DNA of 64,000 nucleotides from Virgisporangium aliadipatigenens (GTDB lineage Bacteria; Actinomycetota; Actinomycetes; Mycobacteriales; Micromonosporaceae): assembly GCF_016863615.1 (NCBI RefSeq), contig NZ_BOPF01000003.1:1-64000 (forward strand), given 5' to 3'. The translations under genes were made by a program, and so were the position numbers. Shown one piece after another: positions 26,031 through 33,962 of the stretch; positions within the stretch are counted from its first letter, which is position 1; every line of letters begins with the position of its first letter. The notes beneath the pieces were generated by a model, which had not been told where the DNA came from, did no database searches, and worked only from the letters and a program-made list of their open reading frames with translations.

Positions 26031-26511
26031 GGATCGTTACGACCGGCTCGTCGCCGAGTTGGACGCCGCCGACGCGAAGTACCGGCTGATCGAGCACGCC
26101 CCCGAGGGGCGCACCGAGGAGGTCAGCGCGCTGCGCGGGCACGACGTCGCGCACGCCGCCAAGTGCCTGATCGTCATGGTGAAGGTGGGCAAGAAGCAGA
26201 CCCGGCACGTGCTGGCCGTGGTGCCCGGCGACGCCCGCCTGGACCTGTCCAGGGTCAAGGACCTGCTCGCGGGCACCTACGTCGCGTTCGCCGCCAAGGA
26301 ACGCGCCGAGGAACTGGCCGGCAGCGTCAGCGGGACGGTGCTGCCGTTCAGCTACGACCCGCGCCTCGAACTGGTCGCGGATCCGGCCCTGCTGCGCGCG
26401 CCGGAGCTGTACTTCAACGCCGCCCGGCTGGACCGTTCGGTCGCGCTCGCCACGGAGGACTACGTGCGGCTGGCTGCGCCCCGCGTCGCGCCGATCGTCG
26501 CCACCCCGTAG
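26020..26511 (+). CDS. YbaK/aminoacyl-tRNA editing-domain protein
   Basis: The protein has 163 residues. Residues about 30-150 fit the YbaK/EbsC editing fold (AAKCLIVMVKVGKKQTRHVL, VVPGDARLDLSRVKDLL, GTVLPFSYDPRLELVADPAL). Family members hydrolyse mischarged Ala- or Cys-tRNA-Pro. In a genome whose ProRS lacks the editing insertion, trans editing is a plausible role. It starts at a GTG inside the ArsR gene. Confidence 0.8.
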   Translation: MSGEDRYDRLVAELDAADAKYRLIEHAPEGRTEEVSALRGHDVAHAAKCLIVMVKVGKKQTRHVLAVVPGDARLDLSRVKDLLAGTYVAFAAKERAEELAGSVSGTVLPFSYDPRLELVADPALLRAPELYFNAARLDRSVALATEDYVRLAAPRVAPIVATP

Positions 26512-26568
26512 GAGACCACCCGCCGCGGGGGAGCGCCGGCCGCGGTGCGCGGCGGTAGCATCGCGTCG

Positions 26569-26964
26569 ATGATTCGGTTCCTGCTCAACGTGCTGTGGTT
26601 CTTCTTCGGCAGCGGCTTCGTGCTGTTCCTCGGGTACGGGTTCGCCGCGCTGGTCTGCGTCTGCCTCGTGGTGACGATCCCGTTCGCCGTCGCTTCGTGG
26701 CGGCTGGCGGTCTATTCGCTGTGGCCGTTCGGGCGGACGATCGTGGACAAGCCGAGCGCGGGTGTCGCCACGGGTGCGGCCAACGTGCTGTGGCTGATCG
26801 TCGCCGGGTGGTGGATCGCGCTGCTGCACCTCGTCGCGGGGATCGCGCAGTGCCTCACCGTCATCGGGATCCCGTTCGGCGTGGCGAACGTCAAGCTGAC
26901 CCTGGTGGCGTTGTGGCCGTTGGGCCGGGAGGTCGTGGACGTCGACGACCTCCCGCGCCCGTAG
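26569..26964 (+). CDS. YccF-domain inner membrane protein
   Basis: The protein has 131 residues, with two internal repeats typical of YccF: the first around FLLNVLWFFFGSGFVLFLGY to LAVYSLWPFGR, the second around GAANVLWLIVAGWWIALL to LVALWPLGREVV. Four membrane segments are readable. The ATG at 26569 heads the first helix. YccF has been linked to a mechanosensitive-like channel gene in enterobacteria, but its function is unsettled. It converges on hsp20 with a 38-base gap. Confidence 0.82.
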   Translation: MIRFLLNVLWFFFGSGFVLFLGYGFAALVCVCLVVTIPFAVASWRLAVYSLWPFGRTIVDKPSAGVATGAANVLWLIVAGWWIALLHLVAGIAQCLTVIGIPFGVANVKLTLVALWPLGREVVDVDDLPRP

Positions 26965-27002
26965 CGACGTTCCCCCGGAAAAGACCCCGAAAGAAGCGCG
27001 GG

Positions 27003-27473
27003 TCAGCCGGTCTTGCCCTCGATGGTCTTGCGCTCGGTGGAGCCGGCACCGCGGACCGCGATCTTCTGCGGCGGCAGGACCGGCTTGGTGACGTTCTTGA
27101 TTCGCAGGCGCAGCAGGCCGCGGTCGGCCTCCGCGTCGATCTGGTCGTGCCCGACGCCGTCGGGCAGCAGGAACGTGCGCCGGAACGAGCCGTAGCGCAG
27201 CTCCCGCACGAGCAGCTTGCCGCGGCTGTCCTCCCAGCGGTCCTTGCGCTCGCCGGAGACGGTCAGCCGGCCGTCGGCGACCTCGATGTCGATGTCCTTG
27301 ATGTCGACACCGGGCACCTCCAACGTGATCACCACGTCGGAGCCCTCGGTGGACATCTCCACCGGCGGCACGAACTGGAACTGGGCGGCGCCGAACGTGC
27401 GGCGCACGACCTCGTCGAACTCGTCGTCGAGGCGGGCAAGCGCCGTGAACGGATCCCATCGCATCAGGGGCAT
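27003..27473 (-). CDS. Hsp20/alpha-crystallin small heat-shock protein
   Basis: The protein has 156 residues. The ATP-independent holdase has the alpha-crystallin domain from FQFVPPVEMSTEGSDVVITL to LLRLRIKNVTKP, with the conserved GVDIKDIDIEVADGRLTVSG and SFRRTFLLPDGV. The N-terminus (MPLMRWDPFTALARLDDEFD) is of the common bacterial Hsp20 type. Expression is probably heat-induced through the CIRCE element 35 bases upstream of the start codon, read by HrcA. Confidence 0.93.
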   Translation of the reverse strand: MPLMRWDPFTALARLDDEFDEVVRRTFGAAQFQFVPPVEMSTEGSDVVITLEVPGVDIKDIDIEVADGRLTVSGERKDRWEDSRGKLLVRELRYGSFRRTFLLPDGVGHDQIDAEADRGLLRLRIKNVTKPVLPPQKIAVRGAGSTERKTIEGKTG

Positions 27474-27507
27474 CGTGCGTCACCTCTCTAGCTCTATTGA
27501 TCTTTTG

Positions 27508-27534
27508 TTAGCACTCTCGGGTGGTGAGTGCTAG
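27508..27534. promoter_or_regulatory. CIRCE operator (HrcA binding site) for hsp20
   Basis: TTAGCACTC, nine-base spacer, GAGTGCTAG: the canonical CIRCE arrangement with one end mismatch (G instead of A at the last position). It lies between the hsp20 start and the terminator of the next gene. Confidence 0.9.
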
Positions 27535-27564
27535 CGACGAAAAAAGGTTACTACACACTTCGCC

Positions 27565-27594
27565 GGCCCTGTCAAGGGGTCAAAAAACAGGGCC
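27565..27594. terminator. Hairpin between hsp20 control region and the DUF6745-like gene
   Basis: GGCCCTGT and ACAGGGCC are perfect 8-base arms around a 14-base loop that includes an A-run. It lies upstream of the CIRCE promoter and could help insulate it from the gene to the right. Confidence 0.45.
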
Positions 27595-27622
27595 CCCGCC
27601 GGCCGTGGAAGCCGACGGGGGC
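27592..27622 (-). terminator. Terminator hairpin of the DUF6745-like gene
   Basis: GCCCCCGCCGGC and GCCGACGGGGGC (11 of 12 complementary) flank a 7-base loop, starting 12 bases after the stop at 27634. It overlaps the preceding hairpin by three bases, so the two may be alternative folds. Confidence 0.65.
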
Positions 27623-27633
27623 GGACGGAATTC

Positions 27634-28548
27634 CTAGCGTTGCGAGGACATCGGCGCCGGCCAGGTCGACCACGGCCGCTGCTCCCGCCCGGGCAGGGCG
27701 GGCGCCCAGCCGTCCCGGTAGACGACCGGCGCGCGAACGCTGCGGTCCAGCCGCACCTCCTCGTGCCAGCCGCCGGGCCGCAGTCGCATGTGGACGGTCG
27801 CGGGACGTTCGACGAGTACGCACCGGTGCTCGTCCGGCCACCACCAACCGGCGGCCCGGACCAGCGCGGCCCACTCGTCCAACTGCGCCCCGTCGCCGGG
27901 CGCGAACGCCGCGAGCCCCAACTGGCGCAGGATGTCGTAGTACGCCACCCAGAACGCGTCCTGCTGGCCGAACCACCCCACCGGCACCGGCACCCCGGAA
28001 CGGGCCGACATCGCCGCCCGCACCGGAAGCACGAACCCGTGCACCAGGCCGGTCCACAGCGCTTCGCGCACCCCGTCGTTCAGCACCCGGCGCAGCCCCG
28101 CACCGGCCTCCAGGGCCTGAACGGGCGGCACCGGCGGCTGCTTCTCCGGCTTCTTCCCCTTGCGGGGCTTCACCGGCGGGTCGAGATCCGGGTGGACGGC
28201 GTGCGCGTCGAGGCCCGAGCGCAGCCGGGACAGCCCGGCGGCGATGTCGGCGACGAGCGGTGGCGCGCCGTCGGGCGTTCGCGGGCGCAGCCACTGCTGC
28301 AGGTCGGCGTGCGTCGGCATGCCCCGCAGGAGCGGCAGTGCCGCAGCGGGCGAGTCGACCCACACGAACTCCGGCCGGCGCCGGAAGTGCCGGGCGTAGA
28401 TGCCGGCGATGAGGCGTTCCGCGGCCGTGCGGTCGGCCGGGGATGTGGACAGCCCGATGTCCCGCCATTCCTGACGGAGTTCCACCGCTTGCTTCCACAG
28501 ATCGTGCGTGCTGTCGGCGGCGACACCGCGCCGCGCAAGCCCGTTCAT
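27634..28548 (-). CDS. DUF6745-like protein of unknown function
   Basis: The protein has 304 residues. The C-terminal part resembles the DUF6745 pattern: AGWWWPDEHRCVLVERPATV, a His/Arg strand, then APVVYRDGWAPA. A mid-protein segment is Pro/Lys-rich (PVKPRKGKKPEKQPP), probably a linker. The family is frequent in actinomycetes and is often found near leucine-rich or STAND-type genes; its activity is unknown. The start is ATG at 28548, beginning MNGLARRGV. Confidence 0.68.
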   Translation of the reverse strand: MNGLARRGVAADSTHDLWKQAVELRQEWRDIGLSTSPADRTAAERLIAGIYARHFRRRPEFVWVDSPAAALPLLRGMPTHADLQQWLRPRTPDGAPPLVADIAAGLSRLRSGLDAHAVHPDLDPPVKPRKGKKPEKQPPVPPVQALEAGAGLRRVLNDGVREALWTGLVHGFVLPVRAAMSARSGVPVPVGWFGQQDAFWVAYYDILRQLGLAAFAPGDGAQLDEWAALVRAAGWWWPDEHRCVLVERPATVHMRLRPGGWHEEVRLDRSVRAPVVYRDGWAPALPGREQRPWSTWPAPMSSQR

Positions 28549-28641
28549 CGGGCGAGGGCGTCAACGCCCTTTCGCATGGAGGCGATCATGCGCTCCATCA
28601 TGCGGGCCGGAGTCAAGCGCGCGCAAGTCGTCTTTCCGGCG

Positions 28642-30612
28642 TCAGAACCGGGCGGGTGTGCCCGGCGGCACGTCGACGCCGGACTCGACCGGGATCCGCT
28701 CCGACAGGTTCCACTGCGGCACGCCCTGGCCCACGGGCCACTTCTCGAGGTTCTCCGCCTTGGAGCGGGCGGGATGCTTGCCGGCCGGGCTCTGGGTCAG
28801 GCCCCGCAGGTTGAGGTTCTCCAGGGTGATCTTCGAACGGTCGAGCCGGTAGATCCGCACGCCCTTGACGAAGTCGGCGACGCCGAGGATGGCGGCGAGT
28901 TCCTCCGGGGTGCGCCCGAGCACGAACTTCGCGGTGGTGATGTCGCCCCCCGTCTCCGTCCTCGGCTCGGCGGTCAGCGCGACGACCTTGACCGGCTGGT
29001 TCAACCCGTCGTCGGACATGACCTCCAGGGCCAGTGCGCGGCGTTCGACGATGTCCCGGTGTGCCACCGGGTCGCGCATGTCGTCGGTGACCGTGTAGTC
29101 GTAGTCCTCACCGGGTTTCAGCTTCGCGACGCGGTCGGCCAGCGTGGGGTCGTCCGGGGTGTTGACGGCCCTCGGCGGGCCGGGCATCGGCTGCCACAGC
29201 GCCGCACCACTGTCCACAGTGGACGCTGCCGCAGCCGGTGCGGCGGGTGTGGCGGGAGAGGCGGCGGTGCCGGCGGGGGAGGCGGCCGCACCGGGCGGCC
29301 CGGCGGCGTGCGCGCCGGCGATCTCGTCGGCGGTGTCCAGGAGCCGTTCGGTCTCGTCGCCGATGCGCTGCACGGCAGCGGTGTCCTCTGTGGACAGTGG
29401 GGCGTCCGCCGCGTCCACTGCCGCGCGCAACTCGCCGTACGCCTTGCGCAGCTGGGTGATGACGCGGTACAGGTCGACGGCGACCCGGGTGTAGCCGTAG
29501 ATCATGGTGACCCTGTCCACGATGTCGACGTAGCGCAGGAACTTCTCGGCCGGCTCGCCGAACTCGGCCACGAGCATGCCCCGGTGTTCGTCGAGCACCA
29601 TCGCGATCGTGCCGAGGCTCGTGGCGGCGCGGTCCGTCCAGACCACGGCCCGCGCCCCCCACGTCGCCGCCGCGCCGGTCTCCGCCACGGCTCCCACGCC
29701 GAACGAGACCCCCAGGCCGGCGATCTCGGCCAGCTTGTCCGCCGTCGCGGTGCTGCCCTCGTTCGACAGCTGCACGAGGAACAGCGCCGGCTGGTACACC
29801 ACCTTTTCGTCCACGTCGTACAGCCGGACGCCGACCAGCTGTTCCTCGGGCAGCAGGATCCCCTGCACGAAGACCTCCGTCGGCAGCCCCTGCACGTCGG
29901 CCCGGAACGGCGCGGCGGCGAAGACCCGGGGCGGTATCTGCACCCAGACCCGGCCGCCCGGCCGGCGTTCGGCGATGATCGGCGCGTCGTGCAGCACAGT
30001 GAGGCCGGGCAGCTTGAACGGGAACACCGGTCCCTGCTCCATCTGTGCCAGGGCATCGTCCGGGTCGTTGCGCAGCGCCGTCACCGTCATGACCCGGTCG
30101 GCCTGCTGCTTCTCGTCGTCGGCGAGCCGGCCGGAGGTGAGTTCGTCGAACATCCGGCTGAGCAGCTCCTGCCCGCCCGAACGCGACAGCGCGAGCAGGT
30201 CCCCGTCGCTCGCCGCCCGGATCAAAGCGAAGGAGACGTCGTCGCGATCGGTCGTGCCCAGCGCGTCGAGCACGCTCTCGACGATGCGGTGCTCGCCGCG
30301 CAGTGCGCGCTGGAGGAGTTCGGCCCCGAGGCGGTCCTCCGCGAGGGAACCCCAGTCGGTGTACCGGTCGATCAGTTCCTCCGCCGGCGACGTGGTGGTC
30401 GCCGGGCGGGTCAGCAACTGGGCCAGCGCCGTGTTGGTGCCGACGGCGGCGAGCTGGGCGGCGACGAGCGCCGGCAGCGGGCCGTCGCCCCCGATGGCGC
30501 GCTCCCGGGCCGCGTTGCTGTCCGCGTGTGCGGTTGCGGACGCACCGGCGGGCGCGGCCTCGGGCGCGGCGCCGTCGACCCCGGCATCGCGCTGCGTCCG
30601 GTCGGCTCTCAT
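28642..30612 (-). CDS. Large protein resembling contractile-injection-system-associated proteins
   Basis: The protein has 656 residues. The N-terminus (~1-50) is Ala-rich and low-complexity. A helical region follows with DGDLLALSRSGGQELLSRMF followed by DELTSGRLADDEKQQADRV, a pattern I recall from large DUF4157/eCIS-associated actinobacterial proteins. The central region (~200-380) is a beta-rich then helical module (FPFKLPGLTVLHDAPIIA). An Ala/Pro linker (~430-480) separates a C-terminal ~170 residues with RSKITLENLNLRGLTQSP. No DUF4157 metalloprotease motif is present. It is solitary, with no sheath, tube or baseplate genes nearby. The start ATG at 30612 lacks a clear ribosome site. The family link is from memory and needs a profile search. 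Confidence 0.5.
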   Translation of the reverse strand: MRADRTQRDAGVDGAAPEAAPAGASATAHADSNAARERAIGGDGPLPALVAAQLAAVGTNTALAQLLTRPATTTSPAEELIDRYTDWGSLAEDRLGAELLQRALRGEHRIVESVLDALGTTDRDDVSFALIRAASDGDLLALSRSGGQELLSRMFDELTSGRLADDEKQQADRVMTVTALRNDPDDALAQMEQGPVFPFKLPGLTVLHDAPIIAERRPGGRVWVQIPPRVFAAAPFRADVQGLPTEVFVQGILLPEEQLVGVRLYDVDEKVVYQPALFLVQLSNEGSTATADKLAEIAGLGVSFGVGAVAETGAAATWGARAVVWTDRAATSLGTIAMVLDEHRGMLVAEFGEPAEKFLRYVDIVDRVTMIYGYTRVAVDLYRVITQLRKAYGELRAAVDAADAPLSTEDTAAVQRIGDETERLLDTADEIAGAHAAGPPGAAASPAGTAASPATPAAPAAAASTVDSGAALWQPMPGPPRAVNTPDDPTLADRVAKLKPGEDYDYTVTDDMRDPVAHRDIVERRALALEVMSDDGLNQPVKVVALTAEPRTETGGDITTAKFVLGRTPEELAAILGVADFVKGVRIYRLDRSKITLENLNLRGLTQSPAGKHPARSKAENLEKWPVGQGVPQWNLSERIPVESGVDVPPGTPARF

Positions 30613-30715
30613 GCGATCAGGTTTGGTCGATCGCGCCGAACACGTCAACGAAAGAGCCGACGGTTGCACGAAACCCGGTCAACGGATCGGCCGGGGGCCG
30701 GTACCGTTCCGCGCG

Positions 30716-31393
30716 ATGAACCTGAATCTCTACCACGACGTCCCGGACGGGCTGAGCCGGCGGGCAACGACGTTCGTCAGCATGCACGGGGTCCGCGCCG
30801 AGCCGGCGGACGCCGAGGCGCATCGGGCCGGCTGGCGGGAGCTGGGCGTCCCGGACGCCGAGATCGACCGGGCCGTCGCGTTCCAGCGCCGGTGGGGCGG
30901 CCTGGTGCTGCCCCCGGGACCCCTTCACGACGACGGTCCCCGCTACTTCGAGGTCGACACCCCGGAGGAGTACTCGGTCGAACGGTGGGACGGCCCCACC
31001 GTGCGCGGATGGTGGCTCGAGGCGGGGGTCCAACGCAGCGCCGTCCCGTACTCGTTCGTGATCGGTCCCGATGGTGCGTACGGCGTCCTCGCCGACAGAT
31101 GGGTGCCGTTGCACGAGAGCGTCGAGGGATGGATCGAGTCGCTCGCGCTGACGTATCACGCCACGGCGTGGGCGCGACGGATCACCAAGGTGACCGGCGC
31201 GACGCCGGAGGAGTTCGGGCTGGACGGCTTCGCGCCGGTGGCGGAGGTCCGCGGGATGGGCGACACCTGGTGGCGCGGCGCCGATTCGCTGGTGGCCGTC
31301 CACCTGGAACGCACGGTGTGCCTGGGCGGACCGGCGACGTTCACGGCGTGGACCTACTCCGGGCTGGACGAGTGGGGCCTGCACGGCTTGTGA
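30716..31393 (+). CDS. Conserved hypothetical, SMI1/KNR4 (SUKH)-like possible
   Basis: The protein has 225 residues. I do not recognise it firmly. DAEIDRAVAFQRRWGGLVLP, then PRYFEVDTPEEYS, resembles the SUKH/SMI1 layout in which an acidic/aromatic pocket leads to a strand. WVPLHESVEGWIESLALTYH fits the C-terminal helix of that family. SUKH proteins are usually immunity proteins against nuclease toxins. No toxin is adjacent, so any role is speculative. The ATG at 30716 has no strong ribosome site. Confidence 0.5.
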   Translation: MNLNLYHDVPDGLSRRATTFVSMHGVRAEPADAEAHRAGWRELGVPDAEIDRAVAFQRRWGGLVLPPGPLHDDGPRYFEVDTPEEYSVERWDGPTVRGWWLEAGVQRSAVPYSFVIGPDGAYGVLADRWVPLHESVEGWIESLALTYHATAWARRITKVTGATPEEFGLDGFAPVAEVRGMGDTWWRGADSLVAVHLERTVCLGGPATFTAWTYSGLDEWGLHGL

Positions 31394-31417
31394 TTCCGCC
31401 CGGCGGCTGACGATGGG

Positions 31418-31642
31418 TCACGCGGTCGACACGATCCAGCGGTAGATCTGACCGTCGCGCAGTTCGACGGCGTCGGGGCGCGGCGGTACGCCGATCGACG
31501 CGAGGTGCGCCAGCACCTTGGTGCGCCCGCGCAGCCGCACGGCCGGCTCGGTCCAGTGCAGGTAGGGGTGCAGCAGCGGTTTCACCCCGGCCCAGTCGCG
31601 CCGGCCGATCGCGTCCAGAACGTCGTCCACCACGTGATCCAC
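31418..31642 (-). CDS. Short SnoaL-like (NTF2-fold) protein
   Basis: The protein has 74 residues. VDDVLDAIGRRDWAGVKPLL followed by HPYLHWTEPAVRLRG and RDGQIYRWIV is SnoaL-like but shorter than the usual ~120. It is either a small member or a truncated one. Starts at GTG 31642; GTG 31657 is also possible and neither has a clear ribosome site. Confidence 0.6.
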   Translation of the reverse strand: MDHVVDDVLDAIGRRDWAGVKPLLHPYLHWTEPAVRLRGRTKVLAHLASIGVPPRPDAVELRDGQIYRWIVSTA

Positions 31643-31694
31643 ACCGGCCAGTATCACCGGATCGCGGCCGGCCGACCGCCGGTACGGTGCCGGC

Positions 31695-32189
31695 ATGACC
31701 GCGCCACGACCGCTGATCCTGCTCGACGTCGACGGTGTGCTGATCCCGTTGCGGGCCCGGCGGGTGACGGTGCGTCCCGATGCGCGGGCGCGGCCGCCGC
31801 GCGGGGAGCACGACGGCAACCCGCTGCTGGAGCGGCTCGACCCGGCCGACGGCGAACGCCTGCTGAGCCTGCCGGGCGACCTCGCGTGGGCCACCTCCTG
31901 GATGGCCGAGGCGAACGAGGTGATCGCGCCGATCCTCGGCCTCCCGGACCTGCCCGTCGTGGACTGGCCGGACGACGGGCCGCCGCTGCCCGGCACGCAC
32001 TGGAAGACCGTGGGCATCTCCCGCTGGGCGGCGGACCGCCCGTTCGTCTGGCTCGACGACGAGATCACCGACGCCGACCGGCGCTGGGTCGCCGCGCACC
32101 ATCCCCGGCCGGCCCTGCTGCACCGGGTGGATCCGTCGATCGGCCTGACCGGCGGCGATCTCGCGGCCGTTCGCCGATGGCTCGACTGA
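31695..32189 (+). CDS. HAD-fold domain protein
   Basis: The protein has 164 residues. PLILLDVDGVLIPLRA is the HAD motif I, with the catalytic Asp pair (DVDGV). WATSWMAEANEVIAPILGL is the next segment, and the acidic metal site appears as VWLDDEITDADRRW. This matches small HAD-like phosphatase domains common in actinomycetes. The substrate is unknown. It lies 28 bases from the ArsR gene start. Confidence 0.82.
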   Translation: MTAPRPLILLDVDGVLIPLRARRVTVRPDARARPPRGEHDGNPLLERLDPADGERLLSLPGDLAWATSWMAEANEVIAPILGLPDLPVVDWPDDGPPLPGTHWKTVGISRWAADRPFVWLDDEITDADRRWVAAHHPRPALLHRVDPSIGLTGGDLAAVRRWLD

Positions 32190-32192
32190 CGT

Positions 32193-32208
32193 GTAACACA
32201 TGGGTTAC
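32193..32208. promoter_or_regulatory. Short palindrome at the ArsR/SRPBCC operon start
   Basis: GTAAC and GTTAC are opposed around ACATGG, immediately before the probable GTG start. The ATG within it is an alternative start codon. An ArsR autoregulatory operator is plausible. Confidence 0.4.
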
Positions 32209-32217
32209 GCTTCCGGG

Positions 32218-32568
32218 GTGGACGAGGTGGCGGGGGCGATCGCCGACCCGGTGCGGCGGGAGATCCTGCTGATGCTGCGCGACGAGTCGCTCTCCGCCGG
32301 GCAGGTCGCCGACCGCTTCGCGATCAGCCGCCCGGCCGTCAGCCGCCACCTGCGCGTCCTGCGCGAGGCGGGCCTGGTCCGCGACGCCGTCGACGGTCGC
32401 CGTCGCGTCTACACGCTGATCACCGCGCCGCTCGACGAGCTGACCGATTTCGTCGAACGGCTCCGTCAGCCGGCCGGCTGGCAGCAGCACCTCGACGCGT
32501 TGGAGACCGAGGTCTACCGCACCCGCCGCGAGCGGCGGCAGCACCGATCCCAGGAGAGAAGCGCATGA
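32218..32568 (+). CDS. ArsR-family HTH regulator coupled to an AHSA1-type SRPBCC protein
   Basis: The protein has 116 residues. DEVAGAIADPVRREILLMLR followed by GQVADRFAISRPAVSRHLRV is the classic ArsR winged helix of the subgroup that pairs with SRPBCC/AHSA1 genes. The wing is at VDGRRRVYTLITAPLDE. I placed the start at GTG 32218, so the product opens VDEVAG, as in relatives; ATG 32200 would put the start within the palindrome. The stop overlaps the next start by four bases (ATGA). Confidence 0.85.
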   Translation: MDEVAGAIADPVRREILLMLRDESLSAGQVADRFAISRPAVSRHLRVLREAGLVRDAVDGRRRVYTLITAPLDELTDFVERLRQPAGWQQHLDALETEVYRTRRERRQHRSQERSA

Positions 32569-33044
32569 ACCCCACCCCGACCGGCCGGCTCCTCGGCAAG
32601 GACCTCGTGCTCACCCGCACCTTCCGCGCCTCCGTCGACGACGTCTGGGCCAGTGTCACCGAGCCCGAACGGACCGCCCGTTGGTACGGCCCGTGGCGCG
32701 GCGAGGCGGGCCCCGGCCGCGAGATCGAGATCCAGATGATCCACGAGGAGGGTCAGCCCTGGACGCGGATGACGATCGACGCCTGCGAGCCGCCGCGCCG
32801 GTTGGCGCTGTCCGCCGTGAACGACTGGGGCAGCTGGCACCTCGAGCTGGAGCTCTCCGAGCGCGACGGCGTGACCGAGCTGACCTTCACGCACCACCTG
32901 ACCGACACCGACGCCGTCGGCGACTTCGGGGCCGGCTGGGAGTTCTACCTCGACGCGCTGGTGCACGCGCGGGAGGGCCGGCCGATGCCCTCCTTCGACG
33001 ACTACTACCCGGCGATGAAGGAGCACTTCGAGGCGCAGCGGTGA
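32565..33044 (+). CDS. SRPBCC/AHSA1-type protein
   Basis: The protein has 159 residues. It shows LTRTFRASVDDVWASVTEPE and RTARWYGPWRGEAG, the N-terminal helix-grip signature, and VTELTFTHHLTDTDAVGDFG, the GWEFYL-type ending. Members with a coupled ArsR regulator are common in actinomycetes and are thought to bind or respond to small molecules. The start overlaps the ArsR stop, so the two are one transcriptional unit. Confidence 0.85.
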   Translation: MNPTPTGRLLGKDLVLTRTFRASVDDVWASVTEPERTARWYGPWRGEAGPGREIEIQMIHEEGQPWTRMTIDACEPPRRLALSAVNDWGSWHLELELSERDGVTELTFTHHLTDTDAVGDFGAGWEFYLDALVHAREGRPMPSFDDYYPAMKEHFEAQR

Positions 33045-33118
33045 TACCCGCGGGACGACGAGCGGATCCGGAGGTTCGCGGGTAAGACTGGTGGGGTGAG
33101 ATCAACGGGGGCGGCTGC

Positions 33119-33931
33119 GTGAAGCCGGTCGGCGTCAGGATCGCGCAGATCGCCGACCTGCACTTCGGCCGCGATGTTCAGAGTGTCACCGAGTCGTTGT
33201 TGCGGGAGTTGCGCGAGGTGGGGCCGACGATGATCGCGGTCTGCGGCGACCTGACCCAGACGGCGCGCGACTCGGAGTTCCGCGCGGCCCGCGCCTTTCT
33301 GGACCGGCTCGCGGCCCCGACCCTGGTGGTGCCGGGCAACCACGACCTGCCGGGCTGGACGTTCTGGTCGCGGTTCCTGTGGCCGTGGCGGCGGTGGCGG
33401 CGGCACATGCGCACCGATCCGCACGGGGCCGTCACGCACGAGTCCGACGGGCTGATCGCCGTCGGCGTCAACACGGCCCGCAGCTGGGGCCTGCACCACG
33501 ACTGGTCCCGCGGGCGGATCAACCTGCGGCAGCTGCGGGCCGTCCGGGCGGCGTTCGACGGGGCTCCCCGCGACGACCTGCGGGTGGTCATCGGGCACCA
33601 CCCGTTCCTCCTGAACGAACGCGGCATCGAGCGCGGCCTGGTGGGGCGCTCGGCGCTGGCGCTGCGGCACCTGCGGCGGCGGGCGGACCTGCTGCTCGGC
33701 GGGCACATCCACGTCGCCTACAGCGGCGTGGTCGACGGGCTGGTCGTGGCGCAGTGCGGCACCGCCGTCTCCGACCGGCTCAAGGGCGAGCCCAACAGCT
33801 ACAACCTCATCGAGGCCGAGGGGGATCGGATCGCCGTGTCGGTGCGCCGGCTGGACGGCGGCCGCTTCGACACCCACGAACGGGCCGAGTACGCCCGCGA
33901 CGACCACGAGTGGCACGCCCTCGGCGCGTAG
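33119..33931 (+). CDS. Calcineurin-like metallophosphoesterase
   Basis: The protein has 270 residues. All metal-site motifs are present: IAQIADLHFG (D-x-H), MIAVCGDLTQ (GDxxx), VVPGNHDLPG (GNHD), VIGHHPF (HH) and GGHIHVAYSG (GHxH). It is a binuclear metal hydrolase acting on phosphodiesters or phosphomonoesters in the cytoplasm. The substrate is not evident. GTG at 33119 directly follows the ggcggctgc run. Confidence 0.92.
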   Translation: MKPVGVRIAQIADLHFGRDVQSVTESLLRELREVGPTMIAVCGDLTQTARDSEFRAARAFLDRLAAPTLVVPGNHDLPGWTFWSRFLWPWRRWRRHMRTDPHGAVTHESDGLIAVGVNTARSWGLHHDWSRGRINLRQLRAVRAAFDGAPRDDLRVVIGHHPFLLNERGIERGLVGRSALALRHLRRRADLLLGGHIHVAYSGVVDGLVVAQCGTAVSDRLKGEPNSYNLIEAEGDRIAVSVRRLDGGRFDTHERAEYARDDHEWHALGA

Positions 33932-33962
33932 CGGCGGCGACCGCCGGCCATGCCCGGCACGG

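Noticed and set aside
27640-31410. Very long plus-strand open frame across three genes
   Set aside because: Arg/Pro/Gly-rich shadow; the genes on the other strand and the gene at 30716 show clear domains or starts.
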